Below, piece after piece: positions 50,003 through 58,945 of a DNA stretch of 64,000 nt. The position numbers and the translations under genes were made by a program. This stretch comes from Streptomyces sp. CMB-StM0423. GTDB lineage: Bacteria > Actinomycetota > Actinomycetes > Streptomycetales > Streptomycetaceae. Location of the stretch: positions 6,141,001 through 6,205,000 of the forward strand of contig NZ_CP025407.1 of NCBI RefSeq assembly GCF_002847285.1, read 5' to 3'. How positions within the stretch are numbered: the first letter of the stretch is position 1; every line of letters begins with the position of its first letter. The notes below the pieces were generated by a model that saw nothing but the letters and a program-made list of their open reading frames with translations, was not told the DNA's origin and did not search any database.

Positions 50003-50033
50003 TTGACCTTGCCGCGACGTCAACGTTTCTACT
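50003..50033 (+). promoter_or_regulatory. MerR-type autoregulated promoter (19-bp spacer)
   Basis: TTGACC (50003-50008) and TCTACT (50028-50033) are separated by 19 bp. TTGAC and GTCAA (50019-50023) form an inverted repeat in the spacer. The start codon lies only 7 bases beyond the -10, so the message is nearly leaderless. Confidence 0.5.
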
Positions 50034-50039
50034 GAGGTC

Positions 50040-50918
50040 ATGCGAATCGGAGAGCTCGCCGCGCTCGCCGGGGTCACCACCCGTACCGTGCGGCATTACC
50101 ACCGCATCGGGCTGCTGCCCGAGCCCGCCCGCCGGGCCAACGGCTACCGCGTCTACACCCTGCGCGACGCCGTCGAGCTGGCCCGCGTCCGCCGCCTGAC
50201 CGAGCTGGGCCTCAGCCTGGACGAGGTCCGCGACGCGCTCGCCGACGACATCGGCAAGGAGCTGCACGAGATCCTCGCGGAGCTGGACGCCGACCTCGCC
50301 CGGCAGGAGGCCGCCATCCGGCAGCGCCGCGCCCGCCTCGCCGAGCTGCTGCGGTACGCGGAGGGCGGCGGGCTGACCGCCGAGGGCCCGGTGTCGCCGG
50401 AGCTGGCCGCGGTGTTCGCGGACATGTCCCGCACCTCCGCCCGGCTCGGCGTCCCGGAGCCGGCCAGCGCCGCGAAGGAGCGGGAGCTGCTCGCGCTCCT
50501 GGACACCACCGCGGACGACGCCCACCGGGGCTGGCTCGACGCGCTCCTGCACGCGCTCAGCGCCGACCCGGAGGCGATGACGCGCGCGTACGACATCTAC
50601 GCCCGGCTCGACGAGCTGGCCGACGCCGAGGCCACGGACCCGCGCGTCGAGGAGCTGGCGCGGGACGTCCTCGCGGCCCTGCCGGACGAGGCGCTGGCGC
50701 TGATGGCCGCGGGGCCCGACGAGGCCGGTACCCGCGCGGGCGAGGACGGCGACGAAGGCCGGGAAGCCTTCGCGGAGATGTTCTTCGCGGACTTCCCCCC
50801 GGCGCAGGCCGAGGTTTTGCGCCGGGCGATGGTCCTGTTCGGAGAGCGGACGAGCGGGGCCGGCGAGGCGGGCGGGGCCGGGCGCGCGGAGCGGCGGCGC
50901 GGGGAGCGTGCGTCGTGA
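50040..50918 (+). CDS. MerR-family regulator with large C-terminal domain
   Basis: The 292-residue protein starts MRIGELAALAGVTTRTVRHYHRIGLL, a MerR HTH, with GYRVYTLRDAVELARVRRLTELGLSLDEV following. Residues 75-110 form a coiled coil, and a helical C-terminal domain of about 150 residues replaces the usual short effector site; relatives bind drugs or act with membrane partners. Its stop overlaps the next GTG (GTGA), coupling it to a membrane protein, which may be its signalling partner or target. Confidence 0.87.
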   Translation: MRIGELAALAGVTTRTVRHYHRIGLLPEPARRANGYRVYTLRDAVELARVRRLTELGLSLDEVRDALADDIGKELHEILAELDADLARQEAAIRQRRARLAELLRYAEGGGLTAEGPVSPELAAVFADMSRTSARLGVPEPASAAKERELLALLDTTADDAHRGWLDALLHALSADPEAMTRAYDIYARLDELADAEATDPRVEELARDVLAALPDEALALMAAGPDEAGTRAGEDGDEGREAFAEMFFADFPPAQAEVLRRAMVLFGERTSGAGEAGGAGRAERRRGERAS

Positions 50919-52141
50919 ACGCGCTGCGCCGTACGGTCCGCTGGGCCCTGGCCTCGCTCGTACCCGGCGAGCTGGTGCTCGTGCTCTGCCTCGCCTCGGG
51001 CGTCCGCATCCCGGAGCCGGTGATGCTCGCCGTCGAGGTGGCCGTCCTGCTGGTCACCGCGGCCCTGGTCACGCTGCTCGCCGCCGACTACCGCCGCCAC
51101 CGCGGCGCCGGCCTCGCGGCCCGCGCGGCGGGTCTGGAGGCCGTACGGGACAGCGTCCCCGCCGCCGTGCGCAAGCTGACCGTGCACGAGGTGAAGCTCT
51201 TCACCGCCACCCTGCGCTGGCTCGCCCGCCGCCCGAAGCACGGGATCGGCCCCGGTGACACCGCCGTCCCGTACGCCTCCGGGCAGGCGTTCACGTTCTA
51301 CGGCTTCCTCTTCGTCTCGGTCATCGAGACCGTGGCGCTCGCCCTCGTCATCCCCTGGCCGGTGGTGCACGCCGTCGTGCTGGTCCTCGACATCTGGGGC
51401 ATCTACTTCATCCTCGCGCTCCAGGCGGCGTGCGTGGTCCGGCCGCACGTCGTCGGCGCGGACGGCTCGCTGCGCGTACGGTACGGGGTCCTGCTGGACA
51501 TCCCCGTACCGGCCGAGCTGATCGCGAACGCCCGGGTGGACCGCCGCTTCCCCGACGGGGGCGGGCTGCTGCGGCTGGACGACGACGGCACGGCGCACCT
51601 CGCGGTCGGGGGGCAGACGTCGGTGACCGTCGAACTGACGGAGCCGGTGGCGTTCGTACGGCCGCTGGGGAAGCCGGCGGAGGCGCGGGTGCTGAAGTTC
51701 TACGCGGACGACCCGCAGCCGGTGGTCGACGCCCTGCGCGCGGCGCGGGCGGCGCGCGCGGAGGCGGGGGAGGGGGAGCCCGGTGGAGCGCCGCTGCCCG
51801 GTCAGGGCGCGGGCGCGAAGCGTACGGGCGACACCCCGGGCTCCGCCGCCGTGAGCCGTACCCGTACGCGGTGGCCGAGCGGCAACGGCTCGCCGGGGGC
51901 GGGCCAGGCACGGACGGGGGGCCCGGCGGCGCCGGCGGGCTCTGCGGGTTCCGGGGGCTCCGGGGGCTCGGTGGAGTCGGCGGGTTCCGCGGAGTCGGCG
52001 GGTGGCGCACCGCCCGCGGGTTCCGCCCCTTCCGCGCCCTCGGCCGGTTCCCCGCCTTCCGCGGGCTCCCCGCTCCCCGACGGCACCGGTGCCTCGGCCG
52101 ACTCCTCCGCATCCACGCGGCCGATGACCGCCGGCTCGTAG
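50915..52141 (+). CDS. four-helix membrane protein with long disordered tail, function unknown
   Basis: The 408-residue protein has two N-terminal helices (residues about 15-30 and 36-58), two more (about 125-145 and 150-172), a small beta-rich domain (ending near RVLKFYADDPQPVVDALRAA), and a roughly 135-residue Ala/Gly/Ser/Pro tail. The tail is encoded opposite the 3' end of the convergent RNB gene (340-bp overlap) and its composition follows that gene's repeats, so the functional protein probably ends near residue 280. Translation is coupled to the MerR gene. No family is assigned. Confidence 0.65.
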   Translation: MNALRRTVRWALASLVPGELVLVLCLASGVRIPEPVMLAVEVAVLLVTAALVTLLAADYRRHRGAGLAARAAGLEAVRDSVPAAVRKLTVHEVKLFTATLRWLARRPKHGIGPGDTAVPYASGQAFTFYGFLFVSVIETVALALVIPWPVVHAVVLVLDIWGIYFILALQAACVVRPHVVGADGSLRVRYGVLLDIPVPAELIANARVDRRFPDGGGLLRLDDDGTAHLAVGGQTSVTVELTEPVAFVRPLGKPAEARVLKFYADDPQPVVDALRAARAARAEAGEGEPGGAPLPGQGAGAKRTGDTPGSAAVSRTRTRWPSGNGSPGAGQARTGGPAAPAGSAGSGGSGGSVESAGSAESAGGAPPAGSAPSAPSAGSPPSAGSPLPDGTGASADSSASTRPMTAGS

Positions 52142-53460
52142 AGCTGCACCGTCCCCCGCGTCGGGCGGCGCTCGTCCACCTCCACCACGTACCCGTCGAA
52201 GACCTCCCCGATCCGCCCGCTCATGAGCGCCGCCTCCACCAGGTCCACGCACTCCCGCTCCAGCCGCCCCGCCCGCTGCGCGCCCCGCACCATCAGCTCC
52301 GGGAGGCCGCCCAGCGCCTCGCGCACCCACTCCGGCGGCGGCTCGCCGGCCGCCGCCGCCACGCACAGCTCCAGGGCGTACCGGTCGGCCAGCCGCCGCA
52401 GCGGCGCCGTGCAGTGCACGTACTCGTCGGCCACCGCGGCGTGCGCCGCGTCCTGCCGCGCCGGCGGCTCGCCGTCGAAGACGGTGTACCCGGCGCCGCG
52501 CAGCAGCGCGGTGCAGTCCTGGAGGAACGCCGCGTGGTTGGCCATCTGCGGGTTGAGGGAGCGGAGGAGTTCGGGGTAGTCGAGGCCCTCGGGCCAGTCG
52601 ATGTCCAGCGCGCGGGCGACCCGGTGCAGATACGTCAGGGCGCCGCGCCGCGCGGGCGGCAGCGTACGCAGGATGCCGGTGCCGGAGGCGAGCATCAGGT
52701 CCGCGGCGGCCATGCCGGTGAGCAGGGACACCTGCGCGTTCCAACTGTGCGCGGGCAGCGGGGCGCTGTACTCCAGGGTGTAGCGGCCGTCGCGGCGCAC
52801 CACCTCCTGCTCCGGTACGCCCAGCGAGATCCCGCCGCGTTCGCGCTCCACCTCCTCGCGCAGCAGTCCGACGTCGCGCAGCAGCGCCACCGGCTCCTCC
52901 GCGGTGCCCTCGTCGATCGTCTGCTGTACGCCGCCGTAGTCGAGCCGCGCGCGGCTGCGTACCAGCGCGCGGGCGACCGTGGCCTCCGCGACCTGGCCGC
53001 TGGAGTCCAGGTCGATCTCCCAGAGCAGCGCGGGGGTCGTCTGGTCGGGCAGCAGGCTGGCGGCGCCCTCGGAGAGCTGCTCGGGGTGCAGGGGCACGCG
53101 GGTGTCGGGGAAGTAGAGCGTCGTCACGCGCTGGTGGGCCTCGGCGTCGACGGCTCCGCCGGGGGGCACGAAGGCGGCGACGTCGGCGATGGCGTAGTGG
53201 ATACGGAAGCCGCCGCCGCCCCGGCGGGCGACGTGGAGGGCCTGGTCCAGATCGCGGGCGCCGGGCGGGTCGACCGTGTAGAACGGGATGTCGGTCGCGT
53301 CCCGCTCGGGCAGCCGGGGGGCTTTCGCGGCGCGGTCGGCCTCGGCGAGCACCTCGGGCGGGAACGCCGCGGGCACGTCCTCTGCGGCGCGCAGCCGGCG
53401 CAGGGCGGCGCGGAGCGGGGCGTCCTCGGCGTCGGCGGCGTGCAGGATGCGTTGGGGCAC
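51802..53460 (-). CDS. RNB-domain (RNase II-type) exoribonuclease
   Basis: The 552-residue enzyme has the RNB active-site block FYTVDPPGARDLDQALHVAR with metal-binding Asp residues, IHYAIADVAAFVPPGGAVDAEA, and later AHAAVADEYVHCTAPLRRLADRYALEL (RNB signature). It lacks the cold-shock domains of full RNase II/R, as in other actinobacterial members. The C-terminus has an Ala/Glu/Pro/Ser-rich insert before a conserved final strand (GHRVRVRLTAAEPG). GTG 53460 is the start. It degrades RNA 3'-5'. Confidence 0.88.
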   Translation of the reverse strand: MPQRILHAADAEDAPLRAALRRLRAAEDVPAAFPPEVLAEADRAAKAPRLPERDATDIPFYTVDPPGARDLDQALHVARRGGGGFRIHYAIADVAAFVPPGGAVDAEAHQRVTTLYFPDTRVPLHPEQLSEGAASLLPDQTTPALLWEIDLDSSGQVAEATVARALVRSRARLDYGGVQQTIDEGTAEEPVALLRDVGLLREEVERERGGISLGVPEQEVVRRDGRYTLEYSAPLPAHSWNAQVSLLTGMAAADLMLASGTGILRTLPPARRGALTYLHRVARALDIDWPEGLDYPELLRSLNPQMANHAAFLQDCTALLRGAGYTVFDGEPPARQDAAHAAVADEYVHCTAPLRRLADRYALELCVAAAAGEPPPEWVREALGGLPELMVRGAQRAGRLERECVDLVEAALMSGRIGEVFDGYVVEVDERRPTRGTVQLYEPAVIGRVDAEESAEAPVPSGSGEPAEGGEPAEGAEGAEPAGGAPPADSAEPADSTEPPEPPEPAEPAGAAGPPVRAWPAPGEPLPLGHRVRVRLTAAEPGVSPVRFAPAP

Positions 53461-53591
53461 GCATATCAGCCTAATTCGGACGGGCGCCCCCGGCGCGCCA
53501 CCGCGGCCGGAGCCGCCCCGCGCGCCCCAGGAGTGACCGCTCTGTCACCGCGCGGTTGGTAGACGTGGAGGCCCCCACCTCCGGGAGAGAC

Positions 53592-55151
53592 ATGCCCACC
53601 CCTCATGCATCCCGTCACGTGTCCCGTCGGCTGGCGCGTACGTGCACCGCGATCATCCTCGGCGGTCTCGTCGCCGCCCTCCCGCCCGCGGCTGCCGCGG
53701 AACAGGCCGGAGAACCGGCCGCGGAACCGGCCGCCGCGCGCGGTGCGGCCGCACCCGCCGCCGAGGAGCCGGCCGAGGAGCCGCCCGCGCCCCTCGACGT
53801 GCTGGAGCGCCGCCCCGGCACGGGCGAAGGACTGCTGTTCGTCGGCCCGCAGAAGAACCCCGGCCGGGTCGGGCCGCCCGGCGAGGAACCGCCGCCCGAG
53901 GCGGGCCGCGGACCCCAGATCGTCGACGACCGGGGCCGCCCCGTCTGGTACCACCGCATCCCGCAGAACGAGTACGTCGCCGACTTCCGCGTGCAGGAGT
54001 ACCGCGGTCAGAAGGTCCTCACCTGGTGGCAGGGCAAGAGCGACAACGCGGGACTCGGCGAGGGCGTCGGCTACGTCGCCGACGAGAACTACGACATCAT
54101 CGCCACCGTCCGCTCCCCCGACCCGGAACAGAGCATCGACCTGCACGAGTTCCGGCTCACCCCGCAGGGCACCGCCCTCGTCGTCAGCTACCAGCAGCGG
54201 CCCTGCGACCTCACCCCGGTCGGCGGCCCCGCGGACGGCGACGTGCTGGAGAGCGTCGTGTGGGAGCTGGACCTCGCCACCGGCGAGCCGCTGCTGGAGT
54301 GGCGCAGCCTCGACCACGTACCGCTGCAGGAGTCCGACGAGCGGCCCTCGGGACGCGCCGGCACCCGCCCCTTCGACTACCTGCACACCAATTCCGTCTC
54401 CCTCGACACCGACGGCGACCTCCTCGTCTCCGCCGTCGGCACCAGCACCGTCTACAAGCTCGACCGGGAGACCGGCGAGATCGTCTGGCGGCTCGGCGGC
54501 AAGAACAGCGACTTCCGGCTCGGCGCGGGCGCCCGCACCATCGCCCAGCACGATGTCGTGGCGGTCGGCGACGGCACGTACCGCATGTTCGACAACCAGA
54601 ACATGCACTCCGACGGCTACGAGACCCGGGTCGTATGGCTGCGCATCGACCCGCGCCGCGGCACCGCCGAGCTGGAGCGCCAGCTCGTGCACCCGGACCG
54701 CGTCTCCACCGCCGTCACCGGCGGCAGCCAGGGCCTGCCCAACGGCAACACCCTGGTCGGCTGGGGTTCCGCGGGCCGGATCTCGGAGTTCGACGCGGCC
54801 GGGCGGCTCGTGTTCGACGCCGCCTTCCCGGAGGAGTACAGCTCGTACCGCGCCTACCGCGACGAGTGGGAGGGCGAGCCCGAGACCGCGCCGGAGGTAC
54901 GGATCGACGGCGCGTCCGGCGACGCGCACGCCGTGTGGAACGGCGCCACGGAGGTCGCCGGCTGGCGGGTGCTGGCCGGCGACGCGCGGGACGGCCTGCG
55001 GCCCGTCGCAAGCGAGCCGTGGGACGGGCTCGACACGGACGTCGCCCTGCCGGCGGACGCGGCGGACGCGGCCTACGTGCAGGCGGAGGCGCTGGACGTG
55101 GACGGCGAGGTGATCGGCGCCTCCGCGGTCACGGAGACCGGCGCGGGCTGA
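53592..55151 (+). CDS. secreted arylsulfotransferase-like protein (Arylsulfotrans_2)
   Basis: The 519-residue precursor has a signal peptide (TCTAIILGGLVAALPPAAAA) and an Ala/Glu/Pro linker. A six-bladed propeller-type domain follows: GPQIVDDRGRPVWYHRIPQ, SIDLHEFRLTPQGTALVV, FDYLHTNSVSLDTDGDLLVSA, VWRLGGKNSDF, AQHDVV and MFDNQNM. The His residues resemble the arylsulfate sulfotransferase active site. It may transfer sulfate between phenols outside the cell, or be a structural homologue. ATG 53592 is supported by GGGAGAG. Confidence 0.85.
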   Translation: MPTPHASRHVSRRLARTCTAIILGGLVAALPPAAAAEQAGEPAAEPAAARGAAAPAAEEPAEEPPAPLDVLERRPGTGEGLLFVGPQKNPGRVGPPGEEPPPEAGRGPQIVDDRGRPVWYHRIPQNEYVADFRVQEYRGQKVLTWWQGKSDNAGLGEGVGYVADENYDIIATVRSPDPEQSIDLHEFRLTPQGTALVVSYQQRPCDLTPVGGPADGDVLESVVWELDLATGEPLLEWRSLDHVPLQESDERPSGRAGTRPFDYLHTNSVSLDTDGDLLVSAVGTSTVYKLDRETGEIVWRLGGKNSDFRLGAGARTIAQHDVVAVGDGTYRMFDNQNMHSDGYETRVVWLRIDPRRGTAELERQLVHPDRVSTAVTGGSQGLPNGNTLVGWGSAGRISEFDAAGRLVFDAAFPEEYSSYRAYRDEWEGEPETAPEVRIDGASGDAHAVWNGATEVAGWRVLAGDARDGLRPVASEPWDGLDTDVALPADAADAAYVQAEALDVDGEVIGASAVTETGAG

Positions 55152-55169
55152 GGGCGTACGGAGGGGCGC

Positions 55170-55712
55170 TCAGACCTTCTCCAGCGGGCGGTGCGGGGCG
55201 TCCGGCAGCACCACGACGACCGGGTCTCCCGGACGTACCACGCCGCCCGTCAGCACCACGCTCATCACGCCCGCCTTGCGCACCACGTTCCCCGCCGCGT
55301 CCCGGCCGACGACCTGCTTGAGCAGCCCGCTCTGGAAGTCGTCGATCTGGTGGCAGGGGTTGCGCAGCCCGGTGACCTCCACGACGGCCTCGGCACCGAG
55401 GTGCAGCAGCGTGCCGGTGGGCAGGCCGAGCAGGTCGACGCCCCGGGTGGTGACGTTCTCGCCCAGCTCCCCGGGGCGTACCGCGAAGCCCGCCTCGGCG
55501 ACCTCGGCGAACAGCTCCTCGTGCATCAGGTGCACCTGCCGCAGGTTCGGCTGGGACGGGTCGCGGGCGACCCGGGAGCGGTGCTTGACCGTGACGCCGG
55601 CGTGCGCGTCGCCTTCGACGCCGAGGCCGGCGAGCAGGGTGATCGACTCGCGGGCCGGCTTGTGGAAGGTGTACTCGCCGCTGCTGCAGACCGCTGTGAC
55701 CGTGCCGTTCAT
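55170..55712 (-). CDS. MOSC-domain protein
   Basis: The 180-residue protein is a single MOSC domain: LGVEGDAHAGVTV, LRQVHLMHEELF, GELGENVTTRGVDLLGLPTGTLL, and the conserved cysteine in VTGLRNPCHQIDDF. MOSC proteins bind molybdenum cofactor or transfer sulfur; this stand-alone type (YiiM-like) can reduce N-hydroxylated compounds. It is convergent with the sulfotransferase gene; no cofactor genes are adjacent. Confidence 0.9.
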   Translation of the reverse strand: MNGTVTAVCSSGEYTFHKPARESITLLAGLGVEGDAHAGVTVKHRSRVARDPSQPNLRQVHLMHEELFAEVAEAGFAVRPGELGENVTTRGVDLLGLPTGTLLHLGAEAVVEVTGLRNPCHQIDDFQSGLLKQVVGRDAAGNVVRKAGVMSVVLTGGVVRPGDPVVVVLPDAPHRPLEKV

Positions 55713-55853
55713 GCCGTACGGGCCCCCTCCGCCGTGACCGGTGATCCGCTGACGAGCCTAACCGGCCGGTGCACGGGACCGACCCTGTCCGGCATGCGGG
55801 ATTGCCCGATAATCGATTCGTCTGACAGGCGGGTGCATGGCAGCCTGGCCCGC

Positions 55854-56525
55854 ATGCTTGGAGTCACGGATCTGTCGACGTACCTTGCCGGGCTCGCCCT
55901 GATCATCCTGCTCCCGGGCCCCAACTCCCTCTACGTCGTCTCCGTCGCCGCCCGCCGCGGCGCCCGGGCCGGCTACCGGGCGGCCGGCGGCGTGATGTGC
56001 GGCGACATGGTGCTCATGGTGCTCTCCGCGGGCGGCGTGGCCTCGTTGCTGCAGGCGAGCCCGACGGCGTTCGCCGTCGTCAAGTTCGCGGGCGCCGGGT
56101 ATCTGACGTGGCTGGCGGTCGGGATGCTGCGCGGGGCGTGGCGGATGTGGCGCGAGCGCGAGGCGCGGGCCGTCGCACGGGCGGAGGGGGAAGCCGTGCG
56201 GGCGGAGGCGGAGCGGGAGGAGATGGAGCGCCCGTACCGCCGGGCGTTCGTCGTCAGCCTGCTGAACCCGAAGGCGATCCTGTTCTTCGTCTCCTTCTTC
56301 GTGCAGTTCATCGACCCGGCGTACGCGCACCCGGAGCTGACGTTCGTCGTGCTGGCGGCGTGGGCGCAGTTGTTCAGCATCACGTACCTGACGGCCCTGA
56401 TATTCAGCGGTACGCACCTCGCGGCCCTCTTCCGCCGCAGGCGGCGGCTGACGGCGGGGATGTCGGCGGCGGCGGGGACGGCGTTCCTGGGCTTCGCGGC
56501 CAAACTGTCGATGAGCAGCGCGTGA
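55854..56525 (+). CDS. LysE-family amino-acid exporter (LeuE-like)
   Basis: The 223-residue protein has six membrane segments and the family signature LIILLPGPNSLYVVSVAARRGARAGYRAAGG. The central cytosolic loop is extended and highly charged (EREARAVARAEGEAVRAEAEREE), forming a coiled-coil insert not seen in standard LeuE. It likely exports leucine or related amino acids. The start ATG 55854 gives the normal N-terminus; ATG 55836 is possible. Confidence 0.85.
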   Translation: MLGVTDLSTYLAGLALIILLPGPNSLYVVSVAARRGARAGYRAAGGVMCGDMVLMVLSAGGVASLLQASPTAFAVVKFAGAGYLTWLAVGMLRGAWRMWREREARAVARAEGEAVRAEAEREEMERPYRRAFVVSLLNPKAILFFVSFFVQFIDPAYAHPELTFVVLAAWAQLFSITYLTALIFSGTHLAALFRRRRRLTAGMSAAAGTAFLGFAAKLSMSSA

Positions 56526-56637
56526 CGTCCCGCTTCTGAGCCTGCCGCGGCGGAGGGCAAACGCGCGCCGCCGGCCGCGGGCTGCCCGGCCCTGACCACC
56601 GGACAGCCCCCGGCCTGCCGCGGCCCCCGCGGCCCCG

Positions 56638-56677
56638 CGGGAGCCGGCGGGCTCCCGCTGCCCCCCGCCGGCTCCCG
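56638..56677. terminator. bidirectional terminator hairpin
   Basis: CGGGAGCCGGCGGG (56638-56651) and its complement (56664-56677) close a 12-base loop just before the GH64 stop codon, between convergent genes. Confidence 0.7.
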
Positions 56678-56683
56678 TGGGTG

Positions 56684-57841
56684 TCAGAAGGGCGTCAGCG
56701 TCAGCGTGAGCTGCTGCGGCGCCCCGTCCTCGATGTACGACGCGAAGCCGGACACGTCGTCGAAGGCGAACCCGTACGCCCGCCCGTCCTCCGACACTTC
56801 GTGCATCACCCGTGCGTAGTGGTTGGAGATACCGGTGCCGTAGAAGGCGGACGCGTCGGTGACCGGCTGGTCGGCGTGGTCGCGCAGGGTGGTGCGGTTG
56901 AGCGCGGCACCGAGGATGGCGGCGACGGGGCCCGTGGTGCCGTCGTTCGGGGCGGCGAGCTTGCCGTCGCAGAACAGCACGTCGCGGGTGGGCGGCCGGT
57001 CGAAGGCGACGTCGGCGGGGCCGGCGAAGGACAGCCGGTCGCCGGCGACGCGGCCGGTGAAGGTACCGGCGTTCGTGGTGACCTTCAGGTCCTTGCCCGC
57101 GTACGCCGACCAGACCTCGTCCACGTACCCGTCGAGATACGCGCCGTCGAACAGCCCGGCGTCCAGGCCGTGCCCGGGGGCGATGACCCGCAGCCCGTCC
57201 CCGTCCACCAGCCGGCCGAAGCCCTCGGTGCCCGCCAGGGTGTCGAACACCTTCTGCCTGGCGCCGTCCTTGAGCGTCCCGGTCGTCTGGTCTTTGGCGC
57301 CCGTCAGATGGATGGACATCGGCACGCTGAACATGTCGACCATGGTGGTGTTGCAGAACATGCCGGCGTCGTTGAGCGTGAACTCCATGCAGTCGTGCAG
57401 CACGGGGTAGTTGGGGTCGGTGGAGACCCAGCCGGCGGGGTACGCGAGCGCCGCGTTGCCGGCGCCGTCCGTGACCGCCTTCATCTTCAGCTTGCCGCCG
57501 AGGGCCACGTAGAGGCGGCCGGACATGTTCGGCAGCGTCAGGCCCGTGTCGCCGCTGCCGGCGAAGGGGATGGCGTAGTCGGTGTAGCCGTCGGGGCCGT
57601 TGTCGCCGACCTCGATGGGCGCGAGCGACCCGTCGGGCGTGAGGCGGACCTGCCGGCCGCCCTCGTTGCCGACGACGTAGATGCTGATCGAGGAGTTCTC
57701 GTACGCGCCGGTCTTGTTGACGACGGTCACGTCGAGGGCCGCGGCGGCGCCGCCCGCCCGCGCCGCGGAGAGCACCAGAGGTGTCCCCGCGGCGGCGGAC
57801 GCGACGGCCAGACCACCCAGCAGCCTGCGTCGCGAGATCAT
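56684..57841 (-). CDS. secreted GH64 beta-1,3-glucanase (laminaripentaose-producing type)
   Basis: The 385-residue precursor starts MISRRRLLGGLAVASAAAG, a Tat-type signal. The GH64 domain shows the thaumatin-like N-terminal half (LDVTVVNKTGAYENSSISIYVVG, MSGRLYVALGGKLKMK, LHDCMEFTLND) and the catalytic half with YLDGYVDEVWSAYAGKDL and HYARVMHEVSEDGRAYGFAFDDVSGF. The enzyme should release laminaripentaose from beta-1,3-glucan. Its ATG overlaps the stop of the GH16 gene (ATGA), so both glucanases are co-translated. Confidence 0.9.
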   Translation of the reverse strand: MISRRRLLGGLAVASAAAGTPLVLSAARAGGAAAALDVTVVNKTGAYENSSISIYVVGNEGGRQVRLTPDGSLAPIEVGDNGPDGYTDYAIPFAGSGDTGLTLPNMSGRLYVALGGKLKMKAVTDGAGNAALAYPAGWVSTDPNYPVLHDCMEFTLNDAGMFCNTTMVDMFSVPMSIHLTGAKDQTTGTLKDGARQKVFDTLAGTEGFGRLVDGDGLRVIAPGHGLDAGLFDGAYLDGYVDEVWSAYAGKDLKVTTNAGTFTGRVAGDRLSFAGPADVAFDRPPTRDVLFCDGKLAAPNDGTTGPVAAILGAALNRTTLRDHADQPVTDASAFYGTGISNHYARVMHEVSEDGRAYGFAFDDVSGFASYIEDGAPQQLTLTLTPF

Positions 57842-58800
57842 TCGGCGGTACCTCCGGACTGCTCGACGGACACGTAGTCGACGGTCATGGGCACGCCGGG
57901 CCGGGTGGCGTCGGTGGGGGTGGCGTGGCCGGCCACGCCGTCGGGGAAGGCGCCGCCCATGGCTACGTTGAGGAGCAGGAAGTGGCCGTGGTGGGCGAGG
58001 TTCGCCCAGGTCTCGGCCCCTACCTGCTCGGCGTTGACGGAGTGGTACTGCTGGCCGTCCACGTACCAGCGCAGCTCCTCGACGGGGCCGCTGCGGTCCA
58101 GCTCCAGGGCGTACTCGTGGAAGCCGGACTGGCAACTGCCGCCCGGGCAGGCGCGGGAGGCGCCGAGGCCGTTGTTCTCGTTGCACGGGCCGCCGGGTGC
58201 GGTGCCGCAGTGGAGCACGCCCCAGACGCTGTCGACGCCGTTGACGTTCTCCATGATGTCGAACTCGCCGATGCCCGGCCAGTTCCAGTAGTTGCCGCGG
58301 TAGGCGTCGCCCAGCGTCCAGAACGCGGGCCAGTAGCCGAGGGCTTCGGCACCGGTGACGTTCGGCATCTGGATCCGGGCCTCGATGCGCATCACACCGC
58401 CGGCCGGGGCCTCGAAGTCGGTGCGCTGGGTCTCGATGCGGGCGGAGGCCCAGCCGCCGGAGGCGTTGCGGCGGGGGGTGATGGTGAGGTTGCCCTTGCC
58501 GTCCTTCTGGAGGTTCTCCGGGCTGTCGGTGTACGTCTGGATCTCGCCGGTGCCCCAGTTGGCGGGACCGCCGGGGTAGGACGTGCCGGTGTCGACGATC
58601 CAGTTCGCGGCGTCGGGCGGGGAGCCGGCGGCGCCGTCGAAGTCGTCGCGGAACACCTCGGCGAGGGGTGCGGGGTCGCTTGCCGCGCCTCCGTTGTCCT
58701 CGCCGGCTGTCGCGGAGGGCAGGGTCAGCGCGCTGACCGCGGCCATCGCCGCGACCGCGCCGAGCAGGCTCCTGCGCCACCGTATGCGTGTTGCGTGCAT
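57838..58800 (-). CDS. secreted GH16 endo-beta-1,3-glucanase
   Basis: The 320-residue precursor has a signal peptide (LLGAVAAMAAVSALTLPSATA) and a GH16 jelly-roll. Catalytic residues lie in GIGEFDIMENV (E-x-D-x-x-E pattern). Substrate-binding blocks GYWPAFWTLGDAYRGNYWNWP and HEYALELDRSG are typical of laminarinases. There is no binding module. A LacI-type palindrome lies about 65 bases upstream, and a LacI regulator is divergent. With the coupled GH64 gene it forms a beta-1,3-glucan degradation operon. Confidence 0.92.
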   Translation of the reverse strand: MHATRIRWRRSLLGAVAAMAAVSALTLPSATAGEDNGGAASDPAPLAEVFRDDFDGAAGSPPDAANWIVDTGTSYPGGPANWGTGEIQTYTDSPENLQKDGKGNLTITPRRNASGGWASARIETQRTDFEAPAGGVMRIEARIQMPNVTGAEALGYWPAFWTLGDAYRGNYWNWPGIGEFDIMENVNGVDSVWGVLHCGTAPGGPCNENNGLGASRACPGGSCQSGFHEYALELDRSGPVEELRWYVDGQQYHSVNAEQVGAETWANLAHHGHFLLLNVAMGGAFPDGVAGHATPTDATRPGVPMTVDYVSVEQSGGTAE

Positions 58801-58862
58801 GTCTGGCTGCTCCTCGGGGGTGTGGGGGGATGAGGAGGTTCTCCCCTGGGGATGCGCCTGTT

Positions 58863-58876
58863 TGAGAGCGCTCTCA
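58863..58876. promoter_or_regulatory. LacI-type operator
   Basis: TGAGAGCGCTCTCA is a perfect 14-bp palindrome, two changes per arm-pair from the CebR/BglR operator TGGGAGCGCTCCCA. It lies between the GH16-GH64 operon and the divergent LacI gene. Confidence 0.8.
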
Positions 58877-58945
58877 GGTTGTGTTGAGGCACACTGCCGA
58901 GTGGGCGGGCTACTGTCAAGGCCCACCGAGTGAAGAGGAGTTGAG

